This document shows, piece after piece, positions 10,722-22,553 of a stretch of DNA of 64,000 nt. Made by a program: the position numbers and the translations under genes. Numbering within the stretch: position 1 is the first letter of the stretch; each line of letters begins with the position of its first letter. The DNA lies in contig NC_052615.1 in the NCBI RefSeq assembly GCF_016545825.1, forward strand, positions 37,349,516 to 37,413,515. Direction: 5' to 3'. A model generated the notes under the pieces. The model was not told where the DNA came from. It did no database searches and saw only the letters and a list, made by a program, of their open reading frames with translations. This DNA comes from Eucalyptus grandis. Its lineage: Eukaryota; Streptophyta; Magnoliopsida; Myrtales; Myrtaceae.

Positions 10722-13700
10722 TGTTGGAAGATATGATTCATCAAATCGTATCTAATTGTTGATAGGTAGTATGACAATTTGATTTTCCGCTTCTGTTTTC
10801 AATTAAATAAATCGGGCTTTTCGTCAACGTGCTTATAGCGCTATTCTCTGAGCTGATCACTCATGAGGTAACTTGACTAATCGGGAAAGTTATTAAAGGA
10901 TTTTGATGCAACAGACTTGAGAATTCGACCAGGAATCGACTGCTCGACCGTGTTAGTCTACAATGATCATTTCAGCACAGTTGAAAATCTATTAGAAATC
11001 GGAAATAGGTCGATTCGATAGAGATAAAATTAGACTTTGGTGATTCCATCTAATTATAGAATTCTCGTCGATCGACACTAAACCGATTTTTCTGTTGTTT
11101 TGGTACCCTGTGCTCATAATTGAAATCTCGAGATTTTTCACAACAATCGAGAGTCGTCAATGCGTCGAAGATGTACATTGTGGCTTGGGAATAATCGACC
11201 ACGGGTCAGTGCACCAAAAATTCCCAAAAACTAATCGATAGTTTAAGTTGCGCTAAAATCACATTTGACTGAAATTAACCGAGGAAATGATGTCGATTAC
11301 AGAAATTAAGAATTTTCACGTGTCACAATTAATCCCGGGGAATGTTGTTGCATCTTTCCAAATTTTATGGACGATGGGAATTATTAGCGGAAAGGGGCAA
11401 AAGTAACAAATTAAAAGAATAAAAAGGAAATGCCACTTTTTAAATAGGTTTTAGGCATTTATTATGAAACAATTGGATAAAGAGTTATAGAAGTTTAAAT
11501 GAGGATTTATAAGTGATCACTAGGGGACTTGACCCAATTAACTTAAGTGTTAATTTGGTAAATAAGAAAGAAGAGAAGTCTCCTCAAAAGGAAATTCGTA
11601 AGAATCCCTCTCTCCTACAATTTCACCTCAATTTCCTTGGTATTTAATGGAGATGGACTTGGAAAATATAGTGGGACCTAAGGTAGTAATGGAGAGCCAA
11701 TGTTCCATGGAATTTGGGGCCAAAAGCAGAAGGTAAATGCTGAGTAAATGCTGAGTAACATCCAGGCATTAACTCCCCACCTTCCTCATTTCTTCTTGCC
11801 GTAGGAAACCGAAGTGCAGCAGCAAATGGGCTACTTTCCTTTTTACTTTTCCCTTTTCTTTCTTGTTCTTTATTTTTCTTTCCTTTCTTTTCTCTCAGCC
11901 GAAGGGTCTTAGTCTTTTTGCTTTACCCTCTTTTCTTTTTCTTCCGCATTTATTTCTTCTCTCCTGCTGCGGTGCACCTGTCTCTCTATTTCCTATTTCC
12001 AGCCTTACAACAATTTCCTTTCCCTTTCACAGCCATAAAAAGTCTTGTCTTCTTCTTATTTTAGTTTATTCGGCCATTCTTGCTTCCCCTTGGACGACAA
12101 AGCAGCGACCGAGCAGCAAGGTTTGGAGCGTTCCTCCCTCCTCAAGAAAATCCGGAACTTTGTGTGCTGCTATTGTGGTCGCTTAACGACACCTCAAGCC
12201 GTTGTGCCGAGTCCAAATCATCGTCAAAAACCTCCAGGGCTGTCCTTATGTTGCCGTACGGCCACAAGTGAGGATCGCCATTAGTTTCGGTGGTGAGTTG
12301 TCTTCTAAATCTGGACTAGGGGTTGAGTATCTCTATTAGGAATTCGTACAAGTTAGAAATATGTAGATGACGTTATATATGGATAGATGTTGGTTAGGGA
12401 TGTTGTGATGGCCATAGAAAATCTTAGATAGGGTTTAGAGAGCAAGACAAACGTTGTGGAGGAAGATTCAGACTAAAACAGTAGCTGATTTCTGAAATAG
12501 TGTCGAGATGGTGTGTGTTTTGCTAATTTCGTAGACAACTGTGTGTTGCGATTTTGAAGGAATTTTATTCTGAAGAAACATTTTGGACATCTTAAATAGT
12601 AACATATATTTTTCTTATAATTTTAGAAATTAAAAAGATGACGATTTTAATGACGTCATCCTCGGAACAGTAATTCGGACAGTTTTGTAACCCGTGACCT
12701 ATTATGATTCTGAGGGCTGTTCTTGACCTTTAGAGGTCGAATTTCTAATCGGTTTCTTCATGAAAGTTGTTGGTTACAGCTTATAGTTTATTATACTTGA
12801 ATTTCAAATTAAACGGACCAGATTTCGACCCAAAAACGAATTGATTTCGATGAGTTAGGCTCTCTAGAACTGGACCCGACTTTTGTGCTGGATAGAGAGA
12901 ATTTCTGGGCCAAATCTAGAGGGATCTGGATCTCGGTGTCTTCATGAAAAAATGTTTTTTTTTTATGTGTTTTCTAGCACGTGTCCAAATTTGAGAATTT
13001 TTCAAGCTCATACGGGTGGGTTTCTGACTTCGAATTTGGGAGAGCGTAATTGGACTGTTTTATGTGAATTTTGGTTAGTAAGAGTGTATGCTTGTTTTGA
13101 AGTATTCTTGCTATAGAATTGCCCAATTGATGCTATGAATGCTATGTGTAAGTGATTATTGAAGTGTAATATTGATTATATGCATTCATGACATGAGATT
13201 CCACCACGAGCCTTTGGGGCCGGGCGATGCTCATTCAGGAATGCCCCAAGTCAACGGATACCGGTCGCAGTGGAGGCTGGACCGATACTCCTATATGGAA
13301 TGTCGTCTAGATGTAGACGATGCCGCGCTCGACGGTGCGAGGCGATGCCCGGTTATGCTGGAAGACTGTTATCTAAGCATTGAAATCATTAGTGACACAT
13401 GAATGGGTGAAAGTGAGGGACCTAATTAAAAGACGAAACTGTGTGGTGCGGTATGGGACGTGCCATAACGGTTTGAGTGCAGTAATTGGGGCCCGTGTAA
13501 TTATGTGACATTTATGTCCTTACATATGTATATGTTAAAAGTATTTTGATGATATATGATCTCGATATCTTATGCATGATTTGATTGACACTAACATGCA
13601 GGAAAGTACTGGTATTAAGAAAGTGTGCGAAAGGCGATTAGATTGCATGTTGAGTGTATTCTTCTCCTACTCTGGATTTAGGGGATTTACTCACTGAGAT

Positions 13701-14375
13701 GTGATCTCACCCCGTCGTGGGCTAAAATTTTTCAGTCCCTAAATGGAGGAAGGCCGGATCGTGTACAGTCGGTCGCAATAAAAGAGGAATAGGACTCTCG
13801 CTATCTCCTTCCAAGTGATGACGGGTTTTCCGTCAAGACTGGATATAGGGTGACAGCTCACCCCTGAGATATCGAGAAATATGGTATTGTAACAGTAAAC
13901 CCTAGTCTTATAAATAGAAGCTTAGTTAGTGGGTGATCGAACAATTTCACTTTTTGTATCAAATCTTAGGGTGTTAAACTGGTCTATATGTATAAGTACT
14001 GTGATGTTGTAGGTGTGGCTTGTGAAAAATAATATCCTACGTTTCTATCCCATTGTTTTGTTGTATGGAGATTGTTTTACGTTTCCGCATGTGCAAAATA
14101 ATGAATGGGTCAGCAACAGTTCCTGGGATGTTAAAAATTTTAAATTGACCATTGAGGGATGTGCATGTGCCCGGGGTTCGGGTCGTGACAGGTAGAGAAT
14201 CATGTTTATTTTAGGATTAGAAAGATAGGGGAATATTTCTTTTCCTTTATTAATCTCTTTCTTTGTAATTAAATACACTTTGTACACAATAGAAATTACA
14301 CACAGAGAATACAAAAATTTCTTCTCCTATTTCCCTTCTACCTTTTCTCGATGTTTTTCCTTTGGTCTTCTGACA
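10722..14375 (+). repeat. Copia-1 3' LTR, interrupted
   Basis: The first 48 bp are at 10722-10769 and the remaining 180 bp at 14196-14375. Between them lie a 3.4-kb insertion and its duplicated GGTAG. The total is again 228 bp, matching the 5' LTR exactly in length. Confidence 0.92.
10770..14190 (-). mobile_element. Family-A solo-LTR-like element, copy A2
   Basis: Read on the minus strand it begins TGTCACGACCCGAACCCCGGG (from 14190) and ends AAATTGTCATA (10770). The flanking 5-bp duplication GGTAG is at 10765-10769 and 14191-14195. It is 3,421 bp, about 0.6 kb longer than the other complete copies. The conserved 'gatgtgatctcaccccg' block lies near 13700 and a pyrimidine-rich stretch at 11830-12060. 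I see no protein-coding frame. It sits inside the 3' LTR of Copia-1, so it is younger than that element. The CATA terminus is shared with copy A3. Confidence 0.8.
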
Positions 14376-15170
14376 TCATCCAAAGTGATGACCTACTTTA
14401 TATTCACTAGAATATTCTTACTTAGGATTTATAAACTTGTTTTAAAGACAATTAAAAATCCCAAGCCTGGACAAAGTAAATAAGAGTTCGTTGAGTGCCG
14501 AGTACCAGGTACCGCTATGGCTAAATTCACATATCAACCATGTGTGATGACGTAAGATACTTGAGTGGTATATATCCCAATTCCATTTTTGGGTTTGCAT
14601 ACGGAGTTTTGTGTACTCTTATTAACCCTATCCATCGCATGTGGATTTCTTTCCCCTTCCCCTCATAAGAAGAACGAAAACAATAATAGAACCCACATTG
14701 AGCTCCAAATCCAAGTATAGGATGATCAAATTAACACAATTTGGACATGACTTCACTCTCAGTAGAAAAAACCCATTTAACTATATCTGTTCAACATCAA
14801 CTCTTTATTAACACAAATGCATGTAACTATAACAGATTAAATTGCACCAACATTGAACAGCATAAAGCAAGAAACATCAACCAACCATATACTACCATGC
14901 ATCAAACAGATTCGAGTTCACAAAAGAATGGAAAAAAACGATGAACCTGAGCACACGCAAACCATCTCAAGAACCTATAGAATGTACGCATGGAATGTAG
15001 TTAATGACCTCTCCTGTTTAAAGCTCTCTCCAACCTCGTCTCAAAAGGGGTCGAGTGCCTATTCACTTTCTTATCCTGCAATGTCAACAAAGAAAAAGAC
15101 AAAACAAGTTAATTTCCTTCCGACTTTGACCTAATGAAACCACTTACTTGCACATCCGTGATCAATCGAT
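14376..15170. other. Intergenic; interrupted repeat flank of Copia-1
   Basis: No gene recognised. The first ~80 bases ('tcatccaaagtgatgac' onward) continue the sequence that ends at 5336. The joined sequence resembles 50785-50890 ('ggatcatccgaagtgatgac'), which shows the pre-insertion state. The rest is AT-rich. Confidence 0.5.
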
Positions 15171-15880
15171 ACCTCTTTGCTGGTGGTGTTTGGTATTCCT
15201 TTGAAGAAAGAAGCAATTGAGCAAGAATTGCTAACTGAATCCGACTGGCTCCGGTATGCTCTGAATGTTCCAATTATGGGCATCTCGTCGGGACTTCTTC
15301 TGGTTCAAAGTTCGCAGCTTTGGAACATGAAATGGCTATCAATCTTCAATCTTTCTACAGATATGTTCAAGGAAAACCAATTGACCATCTAAAAACAAAG
15401 CTTATCTAATCTGAAGTCTTCTTCCCCCTCAACCTTTTTAAAGGATGTTTATCAGTCAGTCCATTCGATCTTACACTTCCATGAAGAGAAATCTCTGGAA
15501 CCACCTGAATTTTTCCAAGCATAGAGGTTCCGGTAGTAGGTGATTAAAGTTTGTTGGAAAGGAAAATTAGGGGAAAAATTGATGTTCAAAGGACTACATT
15601 ACAACTTTTCAAAAGATTTAGGATTTAGACAACGTTTCCAAAATGGCCAAGAAGTTTACTCATTGGTTAAGTAACATTATGGGAATTGGATGAACAAAAG
15701 GAATAGAAAAATTGTCCAAAAAGTCTTATACCTATTTTATTTTTACTAATTCAGTCTTAAATTTTTTAATATTGCCAACTAAGTCATAAACCATTTCGCC
15801 CTTTGCCAATTGACTCCATCCAACCAATTTTAGCCAAAATTGCTTACATGGATATCGTCATCTCACTTTGAAGTTTATAC
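15171..15880 (+). repeat. Compound dispersed repeat, copy 2 (internally deleted)
   Basis: The block 'agttcgcagctttggaac' with the following 'tttctacagatatgttc' matches 61670-61740 and 45520-45580. After 'ctgaatttttccaag' (about 15520) the sequence jumps to 'gaggttccggtagtagg', skipping several hundred bases present in the other copies. The 5' inverted end of the Mutator-like repeat follows at about 15716 and is truncated at about 15870. Confidence 0.6.
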
Positions 15881-15889
15881 GGAGTCACT

Positions 15890-17520
15890 ATGCTTAATTG
15901 CTCTCATTATCACTAAAGCATCTTGAATAACTTTCAGAACTCCACATTTTGAAAAATCTCAACACTCAACTTAATCCAGGGCACTCAAAGAAATCAAGTT
16001 TTTCTTCAACTCTAGAACATGCCTTACTCTAATCAATGTCCTTACAATACTATCATATATTCTTATTCTAACATCGCCAATACTTACAATATCACATTCA
16101 ACATTATTCCCTAACTACACTTTACTACCATTCGTGCATGGATAAGTAGCAAACTAGTTTTTATTTGGTGTTGCATGAAATGAACAATTAGAATCCATAA
16201 TCCATTCGTCAAATGATGACTAATCAATGACAGACAAGACAAAATTGGCATTATTCGAATTACTGATAGCTACAGCTGTAACAACATCTGCAGAATCAAC
16301 TATAATTCTCTAACCATTCTCATTCTTCAACTTAAGGCAATTTTTTTCTAAGATGCCTCTCTTGCCATAATTCCAACATACGACATCACTAGCTCTAGAC
16401 TAACTACTCGCTAATACATGTATTAGTTCTTCCACTACTTTCACCTACTAAAGCGGTAGATAGAGGTTCACCAGATCCTCTTCTACAAGAGTCTTCACTC
16501 GGAATTAAATCTTGAACCCCATCAAACGTCAAGCTCGTTGACTTAGAGGAATTACTAACAGTAGTATTCTAACTATCATGCAATATGGATAACAAAATCA
16601 AAGGATGTACCTCATTTTCAAAATTAGTCTCAATTGAACTTAATTGACTAATAATTATATTGAATCCATTGATATGATCAGCAACTGATGCACTTTCGAT
16701 CATCTTTAAGTTAAACAGATGTTACATCAAATAGACCTTGCTCATCGCAAAAGGCTTCTCATACATATCTAACAAGCATCAAATTTGCAATGATCTTCTC
16801 CTTCATGATGTTAAATGTAACATTACAAGCTAACGTTAGCCAAATAACACCTATTTCTTGTCTATCCAGCAATTCCCAGTCAATTTGCTTCATCATCTCT
16901 AGCTTCTCTCCCGAGATAGAGGCAAGTGCGGTTTCATTTGATAGTGATAAACCTCAATTTGCATCTTTTAGAAACCAAAATCCTTTCAACAAATTTTTGA
17001 TTCTCACTTTTCTTTCTTTAGTCACCATCAATTTACTTCAACTTAGTCAAACTTTGCTCTAATATCAATTGTTAAGAAAAGCAAGCAATCGAACAATAAA
17101 ATAAATAGAATAAGAAAATAAATTGAACACCCAGATTTATGCGGTAGAGATCTAATTTCACGGGGAGAATAACAACAAATTTCACCATAAATCAAGTGAT
17201 ATATAGAAATTACAACCACACTCAAGTCATTCAAATGCTCATGATGTTTTCTAAGCCTCAATTACACCCAATAATGTACACAGTATTTTGCCCAACAATT
17301 CATCACCGAATAATCTTTTAATCTCCGATGAAATTACACACAAATTTTGAATTCATAAGATTTAATTGGGTTGAATACTTATATCTTTTCGATGTAACTC
17401 ATGAATAATACCCACAAAATAACCAACTGTCGCTTCAATATTTCTACGTGCCCAAACTACGGAGCAACCCACAAAATATATATTTATACTCGAATGCACA
17501 CTCCCTGAAAAAGTGCAACA
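15890..17520 (-). mobile_element. Decayed Copia remnant
   Basis: On the minus strand an LTR (17520-17070) is followed by a degenerate primer site (GATATTAGAGC, just below 17070). Gag-like sequence follows, with a degraded zinc knuckle near 16380-16340 (CWNYGKRGILEKNC; the second Cys is Tyr). A protease-like fragment near 16220-16170 resembles W-I-M-D-S-N-C-S-F-H. Pol beyond the protease and the 3' LTR are missing. Stops are frequent in all frames. It adjoins the truncated compound repeat at 15880 and the LINE downstream. Confidence 0.6.
17070..17520 (-). repeat. 5' LTR of the decayed Copia remnant
   Basis: On the minus strand it starts TGTTGCACTTTTTCAGGGAG (17520) and ends TTCTTAACA (17070), about 451 bp, directly followed by a degenerate tRNA-iMet primer site. 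No partner LTR was found. Confidence 0.6.
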
Positions 17521-18005
17521 AATTGTTAGGAGTAACCCACTCGTGTACTAGTTTACGAGTTTAGACTCATAATTTAGACTCTCTCTCGCAATGTAGAGCT
17601 TTTCTCTATCCTCATGGTAGTTTAACAAATCAAACCCAAATTTCACCATCACTCCTCCACCTTCGTATCTTTCCCCATCTCTCTTCCTTGCTTTTCCTTC
17701 CCTGCATCTTCGACAATTGTGTCATTCATCTGCCCGAATTATGCTTTTGCAATGATTGATCTGTTTCCCTCACCATTTCCACCCCTTCACAATCCATACC
17801 CAAACCTCCGTCTTTCTTCGCTGTTTGATGGGATTTTGTCTTCCTCTGTCTTCTCTCAGCTCTCATTGATGGTTTATCTTCAATTATTCACCTCGACCTT
17901 CACAATCGCTGGCCAATAATTCCGATTGAAATTCCACGAAACCATTTGCATGTACTTATCCCCCCGCGATAGCCCCTCTGGTGCACCGCTCTGTACCCTG
18001 CCCTC

Positions 18006-18745
18006 ATGGATGATCACGACCAAGAAGAAGCATCTCGTTTGGCTACCCTTTGTTCGACTAGGTCACTTATGGCGGAGCAACGGATTGAGGTTTGGGATGA
18101 GGCGCCACACATGGAGAAAGTTGAAGAATGCAAATTAATGCTGGTAGGTAAAATTCTCTCTAATCCTTCCATCAATTTTCAAGCTTTTCAAAATACATTG
18201 AGGTGTGCATGGAGAATAGACCGGGTTGAATTATCCTCGCAAGGAAGCTAGTTTATATGTATCAAAATTCAAATTTGATTTGGAGAAACATCGAGTTTTG
18301 GAGGGTGGCCCTTGGCTTTTCTCTAGCCACTTAGTGATCTTTAAACCCTGGCTCCCCAACACACCACTGCACTGTTATGATTTCTCCAGTTGCGCCTTTT
18401 GGGTGCAATTCTTTGGTCTGCCGTGGGAGTGGTGTTCTGAGCATATGCTAGAAAAAGCTTTTAGAAATATAGGCAAAGTACTGGAGGTTAAGATAGAAAA
18501 TAAGGAGGGAACATCTGTATTTGGGGAAAGCTAGGGTCGAACTTAATGTGCGGGAACCTTTAAAGACGAGCCGGCTCATCGAATCAATGGTAAAACTCTA
18601 TGGCTTGACTTTCGTTACGGCGACTTTCACACTTTTGTTATTCTGTGGTAAACTCGGACACTATGCTATGTCTTGTAAGGACTTTCCATTTAATGAAGCG
18701 AAGATGACAGGAAAAGAAAAGAAGGCGTATGGCCAATGGTTATAA
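18006..18745 (+). pseudogene. LINE ORF1 (DUF4283, zinc-knuckle relic), broken
   Basis: This is the nucleic-acid-binding first ORF of a plant L1. It opens MDDHDQEEASRLATLCSTRS at 18006. The DUF4283-type region continues through KILSNPSINFQAFQNTLR and, after a frameshift near 18230, HRVLEGGPWLFSSHLVIFK and FWVQFFGLPWEWCSEHMLEK. A second shift near 18525 leads to LLLFCGKLGHYAMSCKDF, a zinc knuckle in which the first Cys is missing. Typical proteins of this kind carry DUF4283 followed by a CCHC_4 finger. Two frameshifts make this copy non-functional. Confidence 0.8.
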
Positions 18746-18937
18746 GCGGAAGTGAGGGAACATAGCCCATACTGGCGAAGATTCTATGAACCACAAGACA
18801 AACCTGATTTGCCTGAAGAAGTGATCCCAGAAACTCCCCCACCAGCACCCCTCTTGGTACCTATACAGCCTCCTAGCAATGATATAAACAGGGGAATGCA
18901 TTAGCCGATGACTATGCCACTCATCCTGGGCACATCC

Positions 18938-20388
18938 AATATTCCCTCAAGGCCTTAGTGGCTAAGGAGAGGCCCGATGTTATCTTTTTGATGGAAACCA
19001 AAAACCAAGAGGTCCTACTTCAATGTCCGCAAAACGTCTCAATTATCCTAGCTCCTTTATACTCAACCCTATTGGTTTAGCTGGTGGGCTGGCTCTTTTT
19101 TAGAATGATCAGCTCGATATTACTTTGGGTCGCTCTTCTTCTGAGTTTTATGATGTAATATGCACTAATCTCATGAGTGTTATTAGGATGAGACTCACAT
19201 GTCTTCATGCTCCGGCCACTTTTCTGCAACGTCAATAGTTTTGGGCAACCTTGCGTCTCATCAACACTTCCAATGATCTGCCATGGCTTTGTGTTGGTGA
19301 CTTTAATGAAATTCTCTATCATTGGGAGAAAGTCGGTAAGCATTTGGCTAACTCATAGTGGATGCAATCTTTTAGAGATGTTTTGCATGACTGTTCACTC
19401 ATGGACATTGAAAGTAAGGGATGTTCATTTACTTGGATGAATCATAGAGCTGGTGATGACTTTGTAAAGGAAAGATTGGATAGGGCTCTGTGCACTCTAG
19501 ACTGACGTCTTACCTTTTCTGAGGCTGAATTGTTTGCTTTACCTGCTGTGGGATCGGATCACAACCCCTTGCTCTTAACCACTAAAGCCTTATCTCATCG
19601 AAGGCCTCGGCCCTTCATATTCAAAGCTTTTTGGACCCAAGACCTAGAGTGCCGTGACATTGTTGCTCGATCGTGGAGATCTACACATCTAACAACCTCT
19701 ACACTTGCATCTAAACTAAAGGCAGTTTCCTCTGCTCCAGCTCAATGGAGTAGATCGAAATTCTCCAAAGGTCATCAGCAACTTGCAGCTTTACACTAGC
19801 AACTTCAGAGTCATGTGAATCAAACTCATGACCATTCTGATGCGCCATTGATCACTCACTTGCAAGAGCAAATCCAGAAATTATGGCAGCAAGAAGAACA
19901 ATACTGGACCATGCGGTCTAGGATAAACTAGCTGAGGTGGGGGGATAAAAATACTAGATTCTTCTATGCAACTACTATTCAGAGGAGACAACACAATAAG
20001 ATTAGTATGCTGCAAGATGACAACCAAGTTCGGGTGCGTGACCCCCAGCTTTTAAAACAAATGACAACAGATTACTTTTCTACTCTATATCAAATAGTGG
20101 GACATCACAATTATGGGCCTATTTTGAATCAATGCCCTAGTATAATCACTGAGGAAATGAACTTGTCCTTGCTAGCTCCGGTCACAAGGAGGAAGTCAAC
20201 ATGCTACTTTCCGGTTGGGAGATACTAAAGATCTAGGCCCCAGGACGGTTTAAATGGACTATTCTATCAAAACCATTGGGATATACTTTAGGATGAGCTT
20301 GTCTTATTAGTGCAACAATTATTCCTATCTGGAGTTATGCCACCTGATCTAAATCGGACTATCATCTCCCTGATCCCCAAGGTACCTC
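18938..20388 (+). pseudogene. LINE ORF2 5' part: endonuclease and RT start, broken
   Basis: The APE-type endonuclease nicks target DNA. Visible blocks are ERPDVIFLMETKN (about 18970), GLAGGLALF (about 19077), WLCVGDFNEILYHWEKVGKH (about 19280), CSFTWMNHRAGDDFVKERLD (about 19425) and VGSDHNPLLL (about 19548). The E, D/N and SDH catalytic blocks are therefore all recognisable. Linker and RT N-terminal sequence follows and reaches MPPDLNRTIISLIPKVPL at 20388, where the gag-only Sirevirus interrupts it. Several stops (for example near 19095, 19235 and 19503) break the frame. The reading continues at 26738. Confidence 0.82.
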
Positions 20389-21590
20389 TGAGAGTGCTAG
20401 TATGAACACCTAAAGGGGGTGAATAGGTGTTTAAAATAAACCTTGGCAAATATATGCGGAATAAAATAAACTTCAAACAAAGGAGTTAATGAAGAGAATA
20501 AGAACACAAGATTTATAGTGGTTCGGCTTAATCCAAGCCTACGTCCACTCTCCCACGCTAATGACCTTCTTGGCTGGATTCCACTATGCAATCAACAAGA
20601 GATTACAACTTTGAGTGCAAACACTTAGTAGATCACACTATCTCACTAAGTCACTCTTTTGGTATTTCTCTCACCATCACAAACGTTTAAGCTCTCCAAA
20701 GACAAGTGTATGATCGAAGGTCGCTCGGACTTTGGAATTATAAATTCTACGCTCCGTCTCTTACTTGCTCATCGGTCCTTCATCTCCTTAAATACTCCTC
20801 CACTTCCAAACTAGCCGTTGGACAATATCCCGGAGAATCGTCTTCCAATATACCCATTTGACAGCTCTGTATCTAGAAGATTTGGTAGCCGTTGAGTGAC
20901 AAAGGTAGAATCCCAAATTGATTCCGATCGCCCATACAAACGGAATCTTGGTTTCCATAAGTAAAGCTTCTTCGTATAGAAAGTTCTTGTCTTCAAGATC
21001 CAATCGTCAATCAATTAGATTGAGTCAATCAAATCAATCTTGATGTGGAATCCAAACCAGATCACTAGCCGTTATATGATTGGGCTTGAGTTACGTTCTG
21101 TCGAGTTCTTGATGTAAAGTCTGATAGCAATAGACTTTACAATCTGAGTCTGAGTGCGATAGACTTTGCAATCTGAGTCTGAGTGCAATAGACTCAGACT
21201 TTGCAATCTGGGTTTGAACACCGTTTGAATAAGTTCGGCTCCAACATAGAGTTTGTCTTCTGGTTCAGCTTCAGCATAGAGTCTGTCTTCTAGTTCATCA
21301 TTCACGTTCAGTCTGGAATTTGTCAGAATGAGCAGACTTTGAGTCTTGAGTCTGGCAATCTTTAGACTTTGAGTCTTGAGTCTGGAAGTCTTCAGACTTT
21401 GACACAGAAGTCTGGAAATCTTCAAAATATACTACGGACATATGTTACGTTCAGTCTTCGGCGTCTTCGACTTTGATAATATCCTCTACATGTTCTAACA
21501 TCTGCATGGTCTATTACTCAACCATCAAACATGTTAGTAGCCTTTGATTTATTTTGTCATCTTCAAAACATCATAAGAGATTTCCTAACA
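20389..21590 (-). repeat. Copia-2 3' LTR
   Basis: About 1,202 bp. On the minus strand it starts TGTTAGGAAATCTCTTATG and ends CTAGCACTCTCA. Repeats of 'agactttgagtctt' and 'gagtctgagtgcgatagac' lie at 21115-21420. It matches the other LTR apart from scattered substitutions and small indels clustered in that repetitive part. Confidence 0.88.
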
Positions 21591-22230
21591 ATCTCCCCCT
21601 TTTTGATGATGACAAAACAATCTCTGAATATGCAGATTTGTAATCACGCTTTTATTAATTTAAATAAAAGGATATCAGAAGATAACAAATAGATTGAGCA
21701 TAATAATATATAGAAAATAATCGCAGCTCAATATTATGCAATAAATAATATCAACCAATCAGCACATATGCATATTCATATCTTCTCCCCCTTTTTGTCA
21801 TAATCAAACAGCGATAATAATGGATTCACATAGAGAATGATAACAAATATCTTGCATGAGTCACAATTTCCAAAAATCAGCTTTTATCGAATATTAAAGA
21901 TATGCAATATAACTCACTTTGATTATATCAGCAAATATCCAATAAAAATCACGGATGCATCATGAAATTCACGTACCCTTTTTGTCATAATAAAATGATA
22001 ATATCAATAAGAGATTTGTTAATGACAAAAGGTAATAAGAGATGCACTAACCGGATTTTGTAGAATAATTCTGACACATTTACCTTTCCTTCCATCCATA
22101 ATAAGATCACGATCAATCCAAAAAGATTTTTCCATAATTGATCAAAGCTCCCCCTCAATTTGTTGCCTTTTTGAGATGATCACGATTCTTTTCCTTTCGT
22201 TTAGATTCATGTTCTCCCCCTGTGATCATG
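21591..22230 (-). promoter_or_regulatory. Multiple polypurine tracts of Copia-2
   Basis: Directly inside the 3' LTR the minus strand carries AAAAAGGGGGAGAT (21591-21604). Further AAAAAGGGGGAG-type tracts lie at about 21785 and shorter ones at about 22148 and 22213; 'ccctttttgtcat' at about 21977 is a partial match. Repeated polypurine tracts upstream of the 3' LTR have been described for Sireviruses. The copy next to the LTR should prime plus-strand synthesis. Confidence 0.7.
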
Positions 22231-22321
22231 ACAATATTTGCAATAGAAACAATTGTTGCTTGTTGAACAGATTTTTTTTTTTTTTCAGTATTTCCTTTGT
22301 AGCAACAACATCTGCAACGAT

Positions 22322-22535
22322 ACCCACCACGGTGGTGGCGCAGTGGTAGAGCAAGGGACCTCCCACGAAAGGGCCTGCGTTCGATCCACGGCGTCGTCGG
22401 TGATTTAGTTCCAGCCGGTCTTACCCGGGGCACGTGGGTGGTGGGGTCCTCACGTGCTCCCCTGGGGTTTACTCTCCTCCGCGAAGCGGCGTGGGGAGGT
22501 TCCCCAGGGTCACCAAAAAAAAAAAAAAAAAAAAA
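22322..22535 (+). mobile_element. tRNA-derived SINE with poly-A tail
   Basis: A GC-rich 190-bp body ends in about 23 A residues. It is flanked by a perfect 18-bp duplication (22304-22321 and 22536-22553). The head has a pol III A-box-like TGGCGCAGTGGTAGAGC (about 22336) and a B-box-like GCGTTCGATCC (22377-22387), spaced as in a tRNA gene. The body then carries a T- and G-rich part ending GGTTCCCCAGGGTCACC. A long target duplication and poly-A tail indicate LINE-machinery insertion. It lies in the non-coding part of Copia-2, on the opposite strand. The family name is unknown to me. Confidence 0.88.
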
Positions 22536-22553
22536 AACAACATCTGCAACGAT

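Larger units (their letters stand above)
5337..14375 (+). mobile_element. Copia LTR retrotransposon 'Copia-1', 3' LTR split
   Basis: The element starts with TGTTGGAATATATG (5337) and ends with CTTCTGACA (14375), flanked by the 5-bp target duplication TCATC (5332-5336 and 14376-14380). Both LTRs are 228 bp once the insertion at 10770-14190 is removed; three substitutions were seen by eye. Inside, in order, are a tRNA-iMet primer site, gag, protease, integrase, reverse transcriptase, RNase H and a polypurine tract. Protease-integrase-RT order defines Copia. Reading frames are broken by several stops and frameshifts, so this copy cannot make a full polyprotein. Its target is a repeat whose unsplit relative lies near 50785-50890. 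Confidence 0.95.

Noticed and set aside
11863..12284. Small plus-strand frames rich in Phe/Leu/Ser
   Set aside because: They lie in a pyrimidine-rich stretch of copy A2, overlap in all frames and have no recognised motif.
22334..22405. Possible tRNA gene
   Set aside because: The A and B box-like motifs belong to a SINE head. A poly-A tail and 18-bp duplication follow, and I cannot fold a complete cloverleaf.
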